Source of the DNA: Cryptomeria japonica | Taxonomy: Eukaryota > Streptophyta > Pinopsida > Cupressales > Cupressaceae | DNA length: 64,000 nt | Assembly: GCF_030272615.1 (NCBI RefSeq) | Contig: NC_081405.1 | Span: 310,015,235-310,079,234, forward strand | Direction: 5' to 3' | Shown here: positions 1 through 10,999 of the stretch, one piece after another | Position numbering within the stretch: position 1 is the first letter of the stretch | Layout: each line of letters opens with the position of its first letter | Notes under the pieces: generated by a model | What the model was told of the DNA's origin: nothing | Database searches by the model: none | The model's input: the letters and a program-made list of their open reading frames with translations, nothing else | Program-made: the position numbers and the translations under genes

Positions 1-183
1 ATCAATTACAATTTCAATCGTATAGATACAATCAAAGTTACTATCATGGGGGTGGTATGTACTATATACCATTTAAACCAACCTCTAATTAATGACTCCA
101 ATATACCATTTTATTATTAAGTTTATTTGCTAGGTCTATTGGTTTCATTTCGCTAACATTTTTATATTTTTTCTTTGTCACAG

Positions 184-809
184 GGTGACATGGATCCAGC
201 ACATGGCACAGATAGGGATGTAGGTCGCGACACTTCTACCAAGCAGGTAAACCTCACTATAATTGTACAAATTAGATAGAAGCAAACTATTACTTTATTA
301 TGTTCTTTTCTTGAGTGTTTTGGAGTAATTTTGATAGTGTTAATGATATTCTTGTCACATACGAATGTTTGGGGAAAGGGAAAGGGAGTTGCAGTACCTG
401 AGCACCTCTCTAAGGATGTGGGCTCAACAGGATTAAGTGATGATGACATCGCAAATTCCACAAACCTTATAGAATTGATAAAAAAGTCTATTAGAAAAAT
501 TAGTAGAGAGATTGTTGCTTTGGCATCCGTGGAGCATCATACTGATGAGATACAAGAGAGGGTGCAAAAATTGATGCGGGCAACTTTAAACTTGCAAGTA
601 AGTAGTAATGAAATATTTAACTATAACAAAAGTTCAATAATGGTTTATATTTTATACTCTTTTATGTCATTAACTAAAATATGTATGTGTTGTTTTTACA
701 GAAATTTATGCATTCTCATCAACCTAGTGGTCATGATCATGGTATTGCAGATAGTTCAGGTGATGAGGATTTTATATACATTAAAACTACTCCTTCTTTG
801 GACTTGTGA
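184..809 (+). CDS. 3' part of an unrecognised multi-exon gene
   Basis: Three exons can be read in one consistent phase. Exon 184-246 follows a TTTGTCACAG acceptor, is exactly 21 codons and ends AAGCAG before GTAAAC. The middle exon, starting near 379 or 385, encodes VAVPEHLSKD through LMRATLNLQ and ends at 597 before a strong GTAAGT donor. The last exon, 702-809, follows TTTTTACAG and encodes 35 codons ending PSLDL and TGA. The protein is acidic and hydrophilic with a helical Ile/Lys/Glu-rich centre (ELIKKSIRKISREIVAL) that could form a coiled coil. No family is recognised. The 5' part would lie left of the window. It may belong to the same transposon-derived locus as the exons at 2.4-3.3 kb. 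The start of the middle exon is uncertain because its polypyrimidine tract is poor. Confidence 0.4.
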
Positions 810-2392
810 ACTTGCTTTTTTAATGCTAGTGTTATTGCTCATATATTTATTATGTAGTTGATGCAGAGAGATCTAGTTGATTCTCTTCATGACTTATCAT
901 TCATACCTTAGGGAAACAAACCCCCTTACACATCCATTCACTTGTTCTCAACAAACCTCCAACACATCATTTTTCTAGATCCTTGACTTGGATCAACCCC
1001 TTAATCATAGGACCTTGGCTATTTATCTGAATCAAAGGAAATTGCCACTTGCACTTGCTCTGACATTTGACTCCACTATGTTCCAAGACAGCAGTAACAA
1101 TGAGATCATTGTCTGCCCCTAATGTAATTGTCCTACTGTGATCCTACTCGCATACTCATCTTTCCCGAATCCATCTTGAGGACTTTCACTCTTTGAATCA
1201 CTCCAACTCTCACAATTTGACTTCCATTCGGTACTAATTCTAATTAGGACCACTAATGGTTTAAAGATGCATCTCCCAATGCTCATTTGCCACACTCCAA
1301 ACTAGTGGCTCCCTATGATACATAAATGGATTTCTTTCCCATGAAAAAAAAACACAATTCTCAACCCTCCCAACCACCCTAAGAAACATCTTGACCCTCT
1401 ATTGTCTTCACACTGTTCAGATAGTTAAAAAATCACCAATGGGATAGCCTTACTTCATTGATCCATTCACTATTTTATAACCCTTCAACTGTTCTTGGAA
1501 AAGACATAAACTCACCCAAACATTCCTCTAAGATTCAACTCCAACACCATTCCTAATAATCAGGTTGATCCTACAAAATGAAAAGCTTTTAGTCTGTTGT
1601 CCTTTTTGTGATAGTCACTCACAAATTCAACAAACTCTTCCTTCCACTATTTTGATAGACCGAGACACAAATTTAGTCTTCTTTTACATGTTCACACATG
1701 CAAACTCCATTAATAATCTACAACCTTCCTCATAATGTCAACTTCCAACAAGACAAGTTACATGTTAAAGAAATTCCATGTTACCCTTAACATTGTGAAA
1801 ATACCAATTATTTAAACCATCATACCTTAACGTATACTTACCTGTGTCCTCCAAGAGTGTTCTTTCATTATCCTCATCTCATTAATGTCTTCTCCAACTG
1901 CCCAAGTACTCATAATCTACACTTACTCATACAATAAGGAACCCAAATTACAAAATTGCAAAATAAGGAACCCAAACTACCATTCATTGTGATTGTCATG
2001 ATCAAACAAGTAGATTAAAACTTGCTTGTCTTATCACTTTGAGTACCCAAAACACATCATACTTAATACTGTTAATGTTCATAATAAAGGTTCATCCTTG
2101 TTTACAATTCTTGCAGTTTTCATATATTTAATGTTTAATATATTTGATGTATTATTCTTCAGGAGATGTCAATGTTCGTGTGCAAATGCCTCCTCATTAG
2201 AGGTTAGCCCCACTTGTATTACCGACTACAATGTCAGCAACATGCACCATGTAGACATCCTCTACTGCATGTCATGTTGGCCTGCCCACTATTGGTAGAT
2301 CCCTCTTTTTCTCTATCTTTTGTTATGTGTTTATTTACCTTGAAGCGTTCTTTCTTGGGGGCATTTCATAGTGGATTCATTTTCTGCAATAG
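810..2392. other. No gene seen; intronic or intergenic DNA
   Basis: AT-rich sequence with no sustained coding frame. A short candidate exon with a good TTCTTCAG acceptor lies near 2162-2200 and begins Gly-Asp like the exons at 184 and 2393, but it cannot be placed in a gene. Confidence 0.4.
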
Positions 2393-3300
2393 GAGATGCA
2401 CATGAGGATGCGCCAAAGGAGACTACTATTGATAACATACCATCATTTCTTAGATCTTCCTGTATTGCTAGTACGAGAACGTTGCAGGCCACATTGGTGG
2501 TGAGCGACAAAGAATTGATTCCCTTAAAGATACAGAAGGTTCTAGGTACTTTAAAATTATTATTATATATAGTCTAATTGTAATTTACTTACTGATCACT
2601 CCTTTTGGACAAATTATCCCATGAATTTTTTGTAGGAAATGATATTTTTTTTATAAAAATATTAATGACATTGCATTGCAGATATTTGGGCCCACCATAT
2701 GTAAAAGGTGGAACATCATATGTGAACTAACCCTAATCCACTATTTTGATTTCATATCATTACTACAATAGTTTTCCTTTGATGCATTTATTGAACTGTA
2801 ATAAAGGTAGGTTCAGTTCATTTCTGAATCTAACATGTTTTTTCTTTTATTTTAAAGGTGGAATGACCAAGAAAAAAGGTTAAAAGATGATCTAACAAAC
2901 TATATGGTTGAGTTGTTTGGAAATGACACATTCGACAAAACCAAGCTCCTTGATAAAGCTGGCACATATCTAAAGTATGTGAGGGACCAATATAGGACAC
3001 ATTTAGAGAAGAACGTAAAGTATGAGCATCTCCCCATGATTCCAGAGAGGGAGTGGAAGGACCTGATTTTGGATGCCAATGAGAGAATTGAAAGGAAAAA
3101 AGGAAATACACCACTAGACGCCAGAAGAAGGTATGTGATACTATTAAGAATGTAATTATGTACTAATTACTCTTTATAATTATATAAGCTAGCATGCTTT
3201 TCATAGACTGAGTGACACATCAAAGGAAACCAAGTCAAGACAAGAAAAGAATGGGCATCACAAACTCGACTCTGGTAGTTATATGAAACTTGCCACATGA
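2393..3300 (+). pseudogene. Transposase_24-like (plant Ptta/En/Spm) gene fragment, four exons
   Basis: Four exons join in phase: 2393-2538, 2682-2707 (26 nt), 2858-3130 and 3207-3300. The join across the 26-nt exon creates the run CKRWNDQEKRLKDD. Exon 3 encodes KAGTYLKYVRDQYRTHLEKN and PEREWKDLILDANERIERKKG; exon 4 encodes KSRQEKNGHHKLDSGSYM before a TGA. The order (basic helix, WKDL, then NR-like basic run, then H-x-x-GSxSY) fits the plant Transposase_24 domain found with En/Spm-CACTA elements and domesticated relatives. Donors are GTTCTA (weak), GTGGAA and GTATGT; acceptors are TGCAATAG, TTGCAG, TTTAAAG and TTTCATAG. The TGA at 3298 comes just where the family normally continues, so this is either decayed or has more exons. 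Family placement comes from remembered pattern, not a search. Confidence 0.5.
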
Positions 3301-5081
3301 ATTCTAAGTATTAGTAAATGAAATATTGCATCAAAATATTTATAAATTGGAACAAAAAAATTTTTGATCAAACAACGCAAGCAAAATTCACGATACCAAG
3401 GAAAAATGCAAGGTTCTGAATTCAATAGAGTGCCCACAGAAGATGATAAGAGAATTTCCTACTAGCAAGGCTATACAGTCATGGATGATTGACTACGAGA
3501 ATTGACTGGGCAAACACAAGATTCTGGTGCATCCATCACACAAGTAAATAAGCTAAATGAAAATTGTTTCAAATTGAATACTTTACCAATAATATAATTG
3601 ATGTTGAGTTCCAACATAAAGTGACTATATTTGTTTTAAATAAGCAAGCAATAATAACAATGCGCATGACATTGGAATGCAGCCTGCTAATCGTGAAACA
3701 CGACCTGCACATGAAGGTTCGGATGTGCATCTGATAAGTTGATGCTTTGACATGTTTTTTATCATTACTCTTAGGTTTTTGGCATCTTTTGGGTTGCATT
3801 GTGATAGTAAAGTATTGTGAATTGACTATATGTAATCCATGTTTTAAATATGAACTTATGAAATCATGTTTGAACTTTGGCGGTTAATTCCTACAGCCAT
3901 GCCAATTTATTCCTGCAGCCAAATGATTTGTCCCTGTGATATGCAGATCATTTAGGATAATGTCATATGTGAGTTAATGAATCTATTAATTGAGTAAGAT
4001 ACATATGCATTTCCTTGTATGTTTTTTTTGTTTTAGTGTAGATAATAATTGATGCTGCGGTGGATGATTTTCTTTCGCACCTAAGGACTGGAGAATAACG
4101 TTCAGATAACTGGAGATCAAATTGAAGGGGATCCGAGCAAGTGCAATGTATGGCATAATCGGAGCAGCTATACTTCACCATGGGATTTTAACTCTAGTGC
4201 ATATTGAATTCACAAAATATTGCTTTGGCATGCAAAGACTGTGGTTCGGTTTCAGATCCACGGTTCCTGCAGCCAAGCTCTCAGTTATCTCCTTCATCTG
4301 ACAATTATCTGCCTCTTCTTCTGGGTGTGATTTGAGTTTTCCATTGTAGTTGATCTTTTCTTTATAATAAGCTCTTCCTTATTTCTTAGAGTTAGACAAG
4401 ATGGAAAGGAATTGAGTAGAGTTTTGACAAGCATTCTGAATTTTCTCTTTTAGAATATGTAATCATCTTCAAGAAGAAATAAATAAAGAATGTGTTGTTT
4501 TGATATGTTAAAAGTATTTTTCTGGAAGTTTTATATCACTCATCCAAGGGGGCCCACTTGGTGAGTGATCCCGTGTTTATGATCATTGAAGTTAGTTTTT
4601 ACTTAGTTGCAGTAGAAGTTCATGACTGGATTGTTCCTGCAGCCACTGGAAATAGATCCACTGACTGTTCCTGCAGCCAAGACAGAACAGTGTGATTTCT
4701 GTTATTTTCATTAGATCATTCCAACATTGTTTTGTGAAGCTTTCATGTAGCCTTTTATGATTTCTATTCCTGCCTTTCCTTTTTGCATAATGTTAGTTAC
4801 TGCAGTAATGCAGACCCATTTCAAGTTTTACGTTCCTGGATTGATAACTAAATGAACACCAGCCATGAAAATAGTAAACTCTACCATATGAATGTCCAAA
4901 CTTCGGATTGAGATTTCAATTAGAGGTATTATTATTATCATTATAGTTGGGGTAGACACATCCCTGTACTGGAGGTATTCATTTGCTATTCAAATTTATT
5001 TATGTAATTATTAATAAAATTAAACATCTTAAATTGTAATTAGTGTAGTAATTAATGTAACCTTTTTTATTAATATTTTAG
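3301..5081. other. No clear gene; dispersed 12-mer repeats
   Basis: No coding frame longer than short chance ORFs. The stretch 3360-3545 is relatively purine-rich and could hold a further exon of the upstream gene. The part from 3888 to 4679 carries five copies of a TTCCTGCAGCCA motif, listed separately. Confidence 0.4.
3888..4679 (+). repeat. Five dispersed copies of TTCCTGCAGCCA
   Basis: Copies at 3888-3899 (one mismatch, TTCCTACAGCCA), 3910-3921, 4264-4275, 4634-4645 and 4668-4679. Four are identical over 12 bases, all on the + strand, in a stretch of under 800 bp of AT-rich DNA. The flanks are not similar, so this is not a plain tandem repeat. Confidence 0.6.
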
Positions 5082-5569
5082 AGCATGTAGTCGGTGGTGA
5101 CCAAGTGGACCATGATGTTCCCCAATCAGGTAAAGAGGACCACTGCTATTCCTTTAAACAAATTTAATTGCAATTGTTGTTCAACATTAATTTAACCTTT
5201 AGTATTTCAACTCTAGAGGATCTAGAGGGTGTTCAACATGTTGAGGTTGAGGCTAGACAAAATGATGTGGAACATGATGTGGCCCCATCAGGTAAAGGGC
5301 ACCATGGTTATGTTCTTTAAATTAATAAAATATTTGTAACAATAATAAAAAATGTTTTGAATTTAACCCATTTCTTTGTTATTACAGAGGACCCCCCTTC
5401 GCTTCAGTGTCCTTGTCCTCAGTATAGGACTAGGCATACATCGAGATCGCGAGCAGAGGGAACAACTAAAGAGGGGGGAAATGATGAAGAAAATGATGTT
5501 CCACTTATTCTTTACATAACTTCAAAGAAAAAACAAAAAATAAATGATTGTAATCTACTTTATTTATAA
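5082..5569 (+). CDS. 3' exons of an unrecognised gene with duplicated mini-exons
   Basis: Three exons at 5082-5129 (48 nt), 5217-5291 (75 nt) and 5388-5569. Each starts with AG (second and third codon bases) after a clear acceptor (ATATTTTAG, ACTCTAG, TTATTACAG), and the first two end TCAG before GTAAAG. Both internal exons are therefore symmetric phase-1 units. Their 3' halves are similar: DQVDHDVPQS against QNDVEHDVAPS. The last exon encodes EDPPSLQCPCPQYRTRHTSRSR, an acidic stretch and a Lys-rich tail (KKKQK) before the stop, which looks like a basic, possibly nuclear, C-terminus. No family is recognised. It may be the end of the transposase-like locus upstream. Confidence 0.4.
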
Positions 5570-8500
5570 TGACTGATTTTTATGTGTGCATGAATGTAAT
5601 TGTGTGCTAATGAATGGTTATGAATGATATGTGTTAATGAATATTCGTGAATGTTGCATGTTAATGGATGTTAATCAATTTTATGTGTTAATAAACGTTA
5701 TGTGATATTAATGAATGAATGTTATATTTTATTAATGGTAGACAAAATGAATGAATGTTAGATGCTAACAGGGAATTTAGAGTGATGTTAGGGGGGGCGA
5801 ATGAGATTCCACCTTCATGTGGTTGGCCCTGTTAAGTAGAGAATATTAAACTATTCTCAAAACAAAGTGAAGCTCAATAAGATAACACAATTTTCAATAT
5901 TTCATTATGTTGTACAGTTAATCTTATTGAAAAAAGTATATTGAATCTTAATTGCAGGGTCCAACAGAGCCAATACGAACAACAACACCACAAGTTGTTG
6001 GGTATAATGAACTATCATATTGTCTTGTATGTACACTAACACTATGAGTTGCTTCTAGTGCTGATATCGGCCATGGAGCGAGTGAATTTTTTTTGAATAT
6101 GCCTCATCCTTGTAAGTTTTTTTATTAGTTGACATTTTCTTTAGCATTTTTTAATTTTCCTTATCATTTTCTCTACCACTGCATTCTATGGCATTGTATT
6201 TGATTTGTTCTCTATACTCACATGAACTTAATAGTCCTTTTGAATATAATCTTAAATGATACCAATGAGGGACTTCTCTCAATTGATTGTTCCAAATGGA
6301 TTTGGCACCTCATTACTATTGTAAATACCTTGTAGCAAACTATGTTTTCTCTTATGTTGAAATAACCTCAATCATTATTTTATGTTTGTCTAAAAATGGT
6401 GTTCATTAGTTATTTCTTGTGTTTGATGGTTCATTTCATTTCCATCTAATGTGATTGTTGATCTCTATCTCTATAAATGATCCTTATAATGATTCTCTTC
6501 AATGACAAACATCATTGCGTTGTTGATGACCATTTATGATTGCTACCTATTGAATCTAGCTCTTTCTGATAAGTTTCTTTCTTGTATATAATAGTGATTC
6601 TTGATTGCTACCTATTTAATCTAATGCTTGATCTTGTCCTAGGTGCTATCAATCATTGTTGGTAAAAGCCACTGACCTACCTTTTCTTGTACACCAATCA
6701 CCAAGCTTGGTGTTGTTAAAAGAAACCATACTTTCATAGTAGGAACCACTATCAGGATTATTTTAGTAGAAAATTCCTTGGTACTAGATCCACAAAATAG
6801 TCTTTTGATGGTCGATCACTAATCTTTTGATGGTCGATCACTAGTCTTTTGATGGTCGATAACAAACTCTTATTTATTTGATCTTGTCACTATATTTGAA
6901 GCCTTGAAGATTTGCATTTGATGTTGCTCTAATACTATTTCATTTTGAGTTGTTTCTGCCCTTAAATTATTGTAACCTCTACTCTAATACTGGAAAATAA
7001 TTTCAAATCTTCCTCTAGTCAAACATGTCTAGACCTGGGACTATGAACCTTTATCTTCCTATGGCTTACTATGTTCGATGTTTCTCACTGTGTATATTTG
7101 TATCATTGTACTCAAAATGGAGAATGGATTATGCTATCACTATTGCTATCATCAAGTCTTCTCTTTGGGCACTCTTTATGTGAAGCATTCCTATCAGTAA
7201 GTCCTAATCATTCCTTGTGAAGGGGCGTAGTTTTAATGTGGGATTGCTCTTCACTGGTGAAAGGCTCATGATTGTATTTGTCATTGTGAAGGTTTGAGAA
7301 TATTTCTTCTTCCATTATCAAAATATTCTCATGGCACCATTTTATCTTTTCTTGCTAATGATTTCTTGAATACAATACTACTCTTATTCATTATTTGGGA
7401 CTGTGAAAGACAATGATCAAATTATATGAACCTTATTATATCCCTTGAAGACTACTCTAGCTTTGAAGGCCAAACAAATTCTTAGCTACTCCAATATTTA
7501 TTGTATTTATCCTTAATTATTGTGGCGTGGTATTCGTATTATGTTTCTAAGGTATCATGATGTAGTTCCTAGATGGGTTGGTCCCAAACTTGCTGCCTTA
7601 GTGATGCAGAGATAGGGGTAATACTCAACTCTTCATGATAGGGTAGTATTCAATAATCACAAGATAAGACATTTTTGGTGACTCCAATCCTTGATTCAAC
7701 CAAAGAGAGCATTAGGAGGTCTGATATTTTGATAAGGGATGACCCCAAGTGTCTTTCATCTTAAACGTAGGTAGGCATAAGGGTGAGATTAGGCCTCTAC
7801 CTCTCCTTGACTGACTTGGACCAATGAATTTCATAAATACTCAACTCCAATGGCTTGGTGGAACATCACCCAATTGGAATCAAGACATGACTATGATAGG
7901 TCTTGATGAATACTAATATGGACAATGTTTGCAAGGATAAAAGTTTTTACAACAAAGGGATTAGTATGAACTAGAAGTCAGAATACTAATTGCATTTCCC
8001 TTTTAAAATATTCAAAAGCTGAATGAACATTAATAATAATAAATTATGAAATGATAAATGAAAAAAGTTTTTGGTGAAGTTAACATTGAAAGATGTAATA
8101 ACACGATGAGTGCCATTAAAGTTCCTCATACTTGAAGCTCACATGCTCCACAATCATTTCCAAGAAGTTCTCTCAAGATTTATATCATCTATGGATTGTG
8201 CAGTTGGAGGTAAATCATCCAAGACATTTTGTGCAAACCTCATCTATCTGTAATTCTAGAGAACACAATATATTAATATATTTGATGAATTATAAAGTAT
8301 ATTACAATTGATAAATACATCTAAGCATGTTTATCATCTTTTGAAGCTGAAATTCTCTATGATCCTTTCTAAGATTGGAATTCTTTTAAGCCTTATCATC
8401 TATGGCTTGTGCAATTAAGGGTAAATCAGCCAATCCATTTTTCTCAATCTCCCAAGACAAGCAAGGCATCATTTGTGAATTAGTCCTATTTCTTAAAAGG

Positions 8501-9140
8501 ATCTTCTTGCGGTGTTTATTTTTTGGTAAGATAAAAAGTTGATGCAATGATTATGTGGTTGTGTCTTTACTATCTTTTACCCAAGAAAAGTCTTCCTCAA
8601 TGAGTGCAAACGGAACAACTGTTCTATATCCCTTAAATAAAGCTAATATTTTTTTATTTTCTTGAGAAACTAAAATTGCTTTGGCCAAAAGGAATGAAAG
8701 AGCATTGAGGCAAATAAATTTAATGGATTTTTGCAAAATCTTAAGATAAAATTAGACACTAATATGTGCTAGAAATAGCAAGACAGCCTTAGTGAAGATA
8801 TTCTAAATAATTGATAAAGTCCTTCCTTGTACACAAAATTCTAGTAAATTAGATTAACTCTTGTAAAATCTGATTATAGAAAGATTGTCCATTGGTTTTA
8901 GCCTCAAATGGTTATAGTGTGTAGCTTTGTTTTAATTAGAGAAACTCAATGCTCATATAAATGATTTTCTTCCAACAAACATAAAGGTATGCTACATATT
9001 TACATCTACAAATGTTAAAATGCTAAATGAGGGTGCAGCATAATCCAAAGGACAAGGCCAATTGCAAGTTTTGGGTAAATTAGATCATAAGAGATGCCAT
9101 TGGTCCCTCATTCATGGCATCTAAGTTGAACACTTTGCAA
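5570..9140. other. No gene seen
   Basis: AT-rich sequence, stops in every frame, no transposon ends recognised. It starts with a run of ATGAATGTTA-like units (5580-5760) and includes a 22-bp tandem repeat at 6799-6864. Confidence 0.5.
6799..6864 (+). repeat. 22-bp tandem repeat, three units
   Basis: Units start at 6799, 6821 and 6843 and share the core TCTTTTGATGGTCGATCAC; the third unit diverges at its end. Too short for a satellite; consistent with replication slippage. Confidence 0.75.
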
Positions 9141-9745
9141 GGAGAATTGACCAATTCAAAAAAAGAGCATCTAGCTATTATATATGTGATGTTCCATTCC
9201 AAGGCATTTGGGCTCATGTATAAATGGTGAGCTTATGCATTAAGTTAATAAATAGCAATGGTTGGGTGTGGACCTTAAAATAATCTCTTATTTTATGTTC
9301 TACATGTGCATATATTGATGGATTGGATTGTAATATTGATTAAAACCCAAATACATTTAACATAGAACTAACATATTTTTTAAGTAGGATGGTCATAATT
9401 ATTTAAGTCGTTGAGATTTTGATAAAGGAAACCTATTTTCAAATTGTCGAGAGGCATATTATTTATATCTATAAACTTTTTTTGTTGGTGTCTCTTTGAT
9501 AATGTTACTACTAGATGTGACATAGAAATAGTATATTTGTCAAATGGAATGATCTTAAGCATTAAGTCATTGGAATTGAGAATTAACCAATTCAAGAAAG
9601 ATACAAATATAATTACCATATTTATGATATTCCATTTCAAGACATTTAGACTCATGTAGAAAGGATGAGCTTATGCATTGAGTCAGCACATAGTGATGGT
9701 TGAATGGACTTCAAACAACTTTAATATGTTTGTATGGGTGCATTG
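9141..9745 (+). repeat. Diverged direct repeat pair (~170 bp)
   Basis: About 9141-9320 and 9576-9745 share a series of blocks: GAGAATTGACCAATTCAA versus GAGAATTAACCAATTCAA, GATGTTCCATTCCAAGGCATTT versus GATATTCCATTTCAAGACATTT in sense, then GAGCTTATGCATT, then a TGATGGTTG-like block. By eye identity is about three quarters. It could be two remnants of one dispersed repeat or an old local duplication. Confidence 0.5.
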
Positions 9746-10999
9746 TGCTGGTGTTTTCTAGTTGAGTCTCTTAGAACCCTCTAAAGGTTGGCCTTTTGTT
9801 ATGATTAAGAGATTCTAGACCAATGCCCAATGAACAAGATAAACCCTTTCTTATAACCTAAGGCTTAAACCTTCTACACTTTTGGCTCTACAAACCAAGG
9901 AGGGTGATCCAATGAAAATATCTTCTTGATTCAATATTTAATCATTGATATTGTATTAAAAAGAAGATATATTCTCATTGAAAATCCAATTTTTAGATGT
10001 ATTATTCAACGCTAGGCTATCTCGGATTCAATTACTTTTAGGATTAGAGAATATCAAATCCTATACTAACAAATTGAAAATAAAGAATTTGAAAGGAAAT
10101 GAAATATTTTTGGATTTTTAAATTGAAGATACCTTAGAACCCTAACCCTTGAGATTGTTGAGACTAATTCTTGATAGGGAAATAGAGTCAAGTTAGAACA
10201 ACATCATTTGCAACCTTTACACAAACTTTCAATCTAGGGCTAATTGATTCAATGTTTTACACCAAACCACCCAATGCTATTTCACATGCAACTCTACTTA
10301 AAGATCCTAACATCACATTTAGCCCCGTGTATCTTGATTAGAGTATCTTTAACTATTTCCTTGAAATACAGCAAAAATCAAAATACATAATGCATTATAG
10401 AGTTGGAACAATTAAGCCTTACTCAAATATTCCAAAAGGATCAAACATCATATGAGGAGACAATTACACCAAATAGTCTTGAACACCATTTTTCATTATA
10501 TGATCTAAAAATATGCTTTACAATAGCAGAATGATTTGTTTGTCATTCACTATCAACTCCTCTTAAAACACTACTTTGAGCTCTCTTAGAGATCAAAATT
10601 TCAAAATCTAAGAAGAAGAATACAATGGCTCTGATTTCCCTTTTATAGGAACAAGGGAGTGAATAAGCTTCAAGCCAATTGTACATGTGTCATTCATACG
10701 TTGAAAAATCATAAATAGCCACCATCCCAAGAATTAGGATGTCAAACAGTAGTGGAATGTCAAAATAGAAAAGGAAGTTAGACTAAGGGAATAATCTGCA
10801 TTCAATTACAAAATTTGTGATTCCACTCCTAAAAAGAGATAGATGGATACTCCTTAAAATAGTTTGTTGATGTGTAGATTCAAAGTTAGTCTTCTTTATA
10901 TTTTTCACCCCACTTGGAAAATGTTGCATCATTTGGCTAGGAGTAATCCAACATCAACTTCAAATTATCAAGATTGATATGATATTTTGAATCCTTTTG
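9746..10999. other. No gene; possible minus-strand LTR promoter
   Basis: No coding frame. Around 10,641-10,650 the minus strand reads CCTATAAAAGGGAAATCAG, a good TATA box. It follows the decayed minus-strand reading frame at 11.0-12.8 kb, an order also seen in Gypsy-1 (ORF, then TATA, then LTR end). No LTR termini were found, so an LTR is only suspected. Confidence 0.25.

Noticed and set aside
2830-3114. Minus-strand 94-residue ORF
   Set aside because: Shadow of the Transposase_24-like exon, which has splice signals and a family pattern on the + strand.
6799-6864. CRISPR-like or satellite array
   Set aside because: Only three directly adjacent 22-bp units without spacers.
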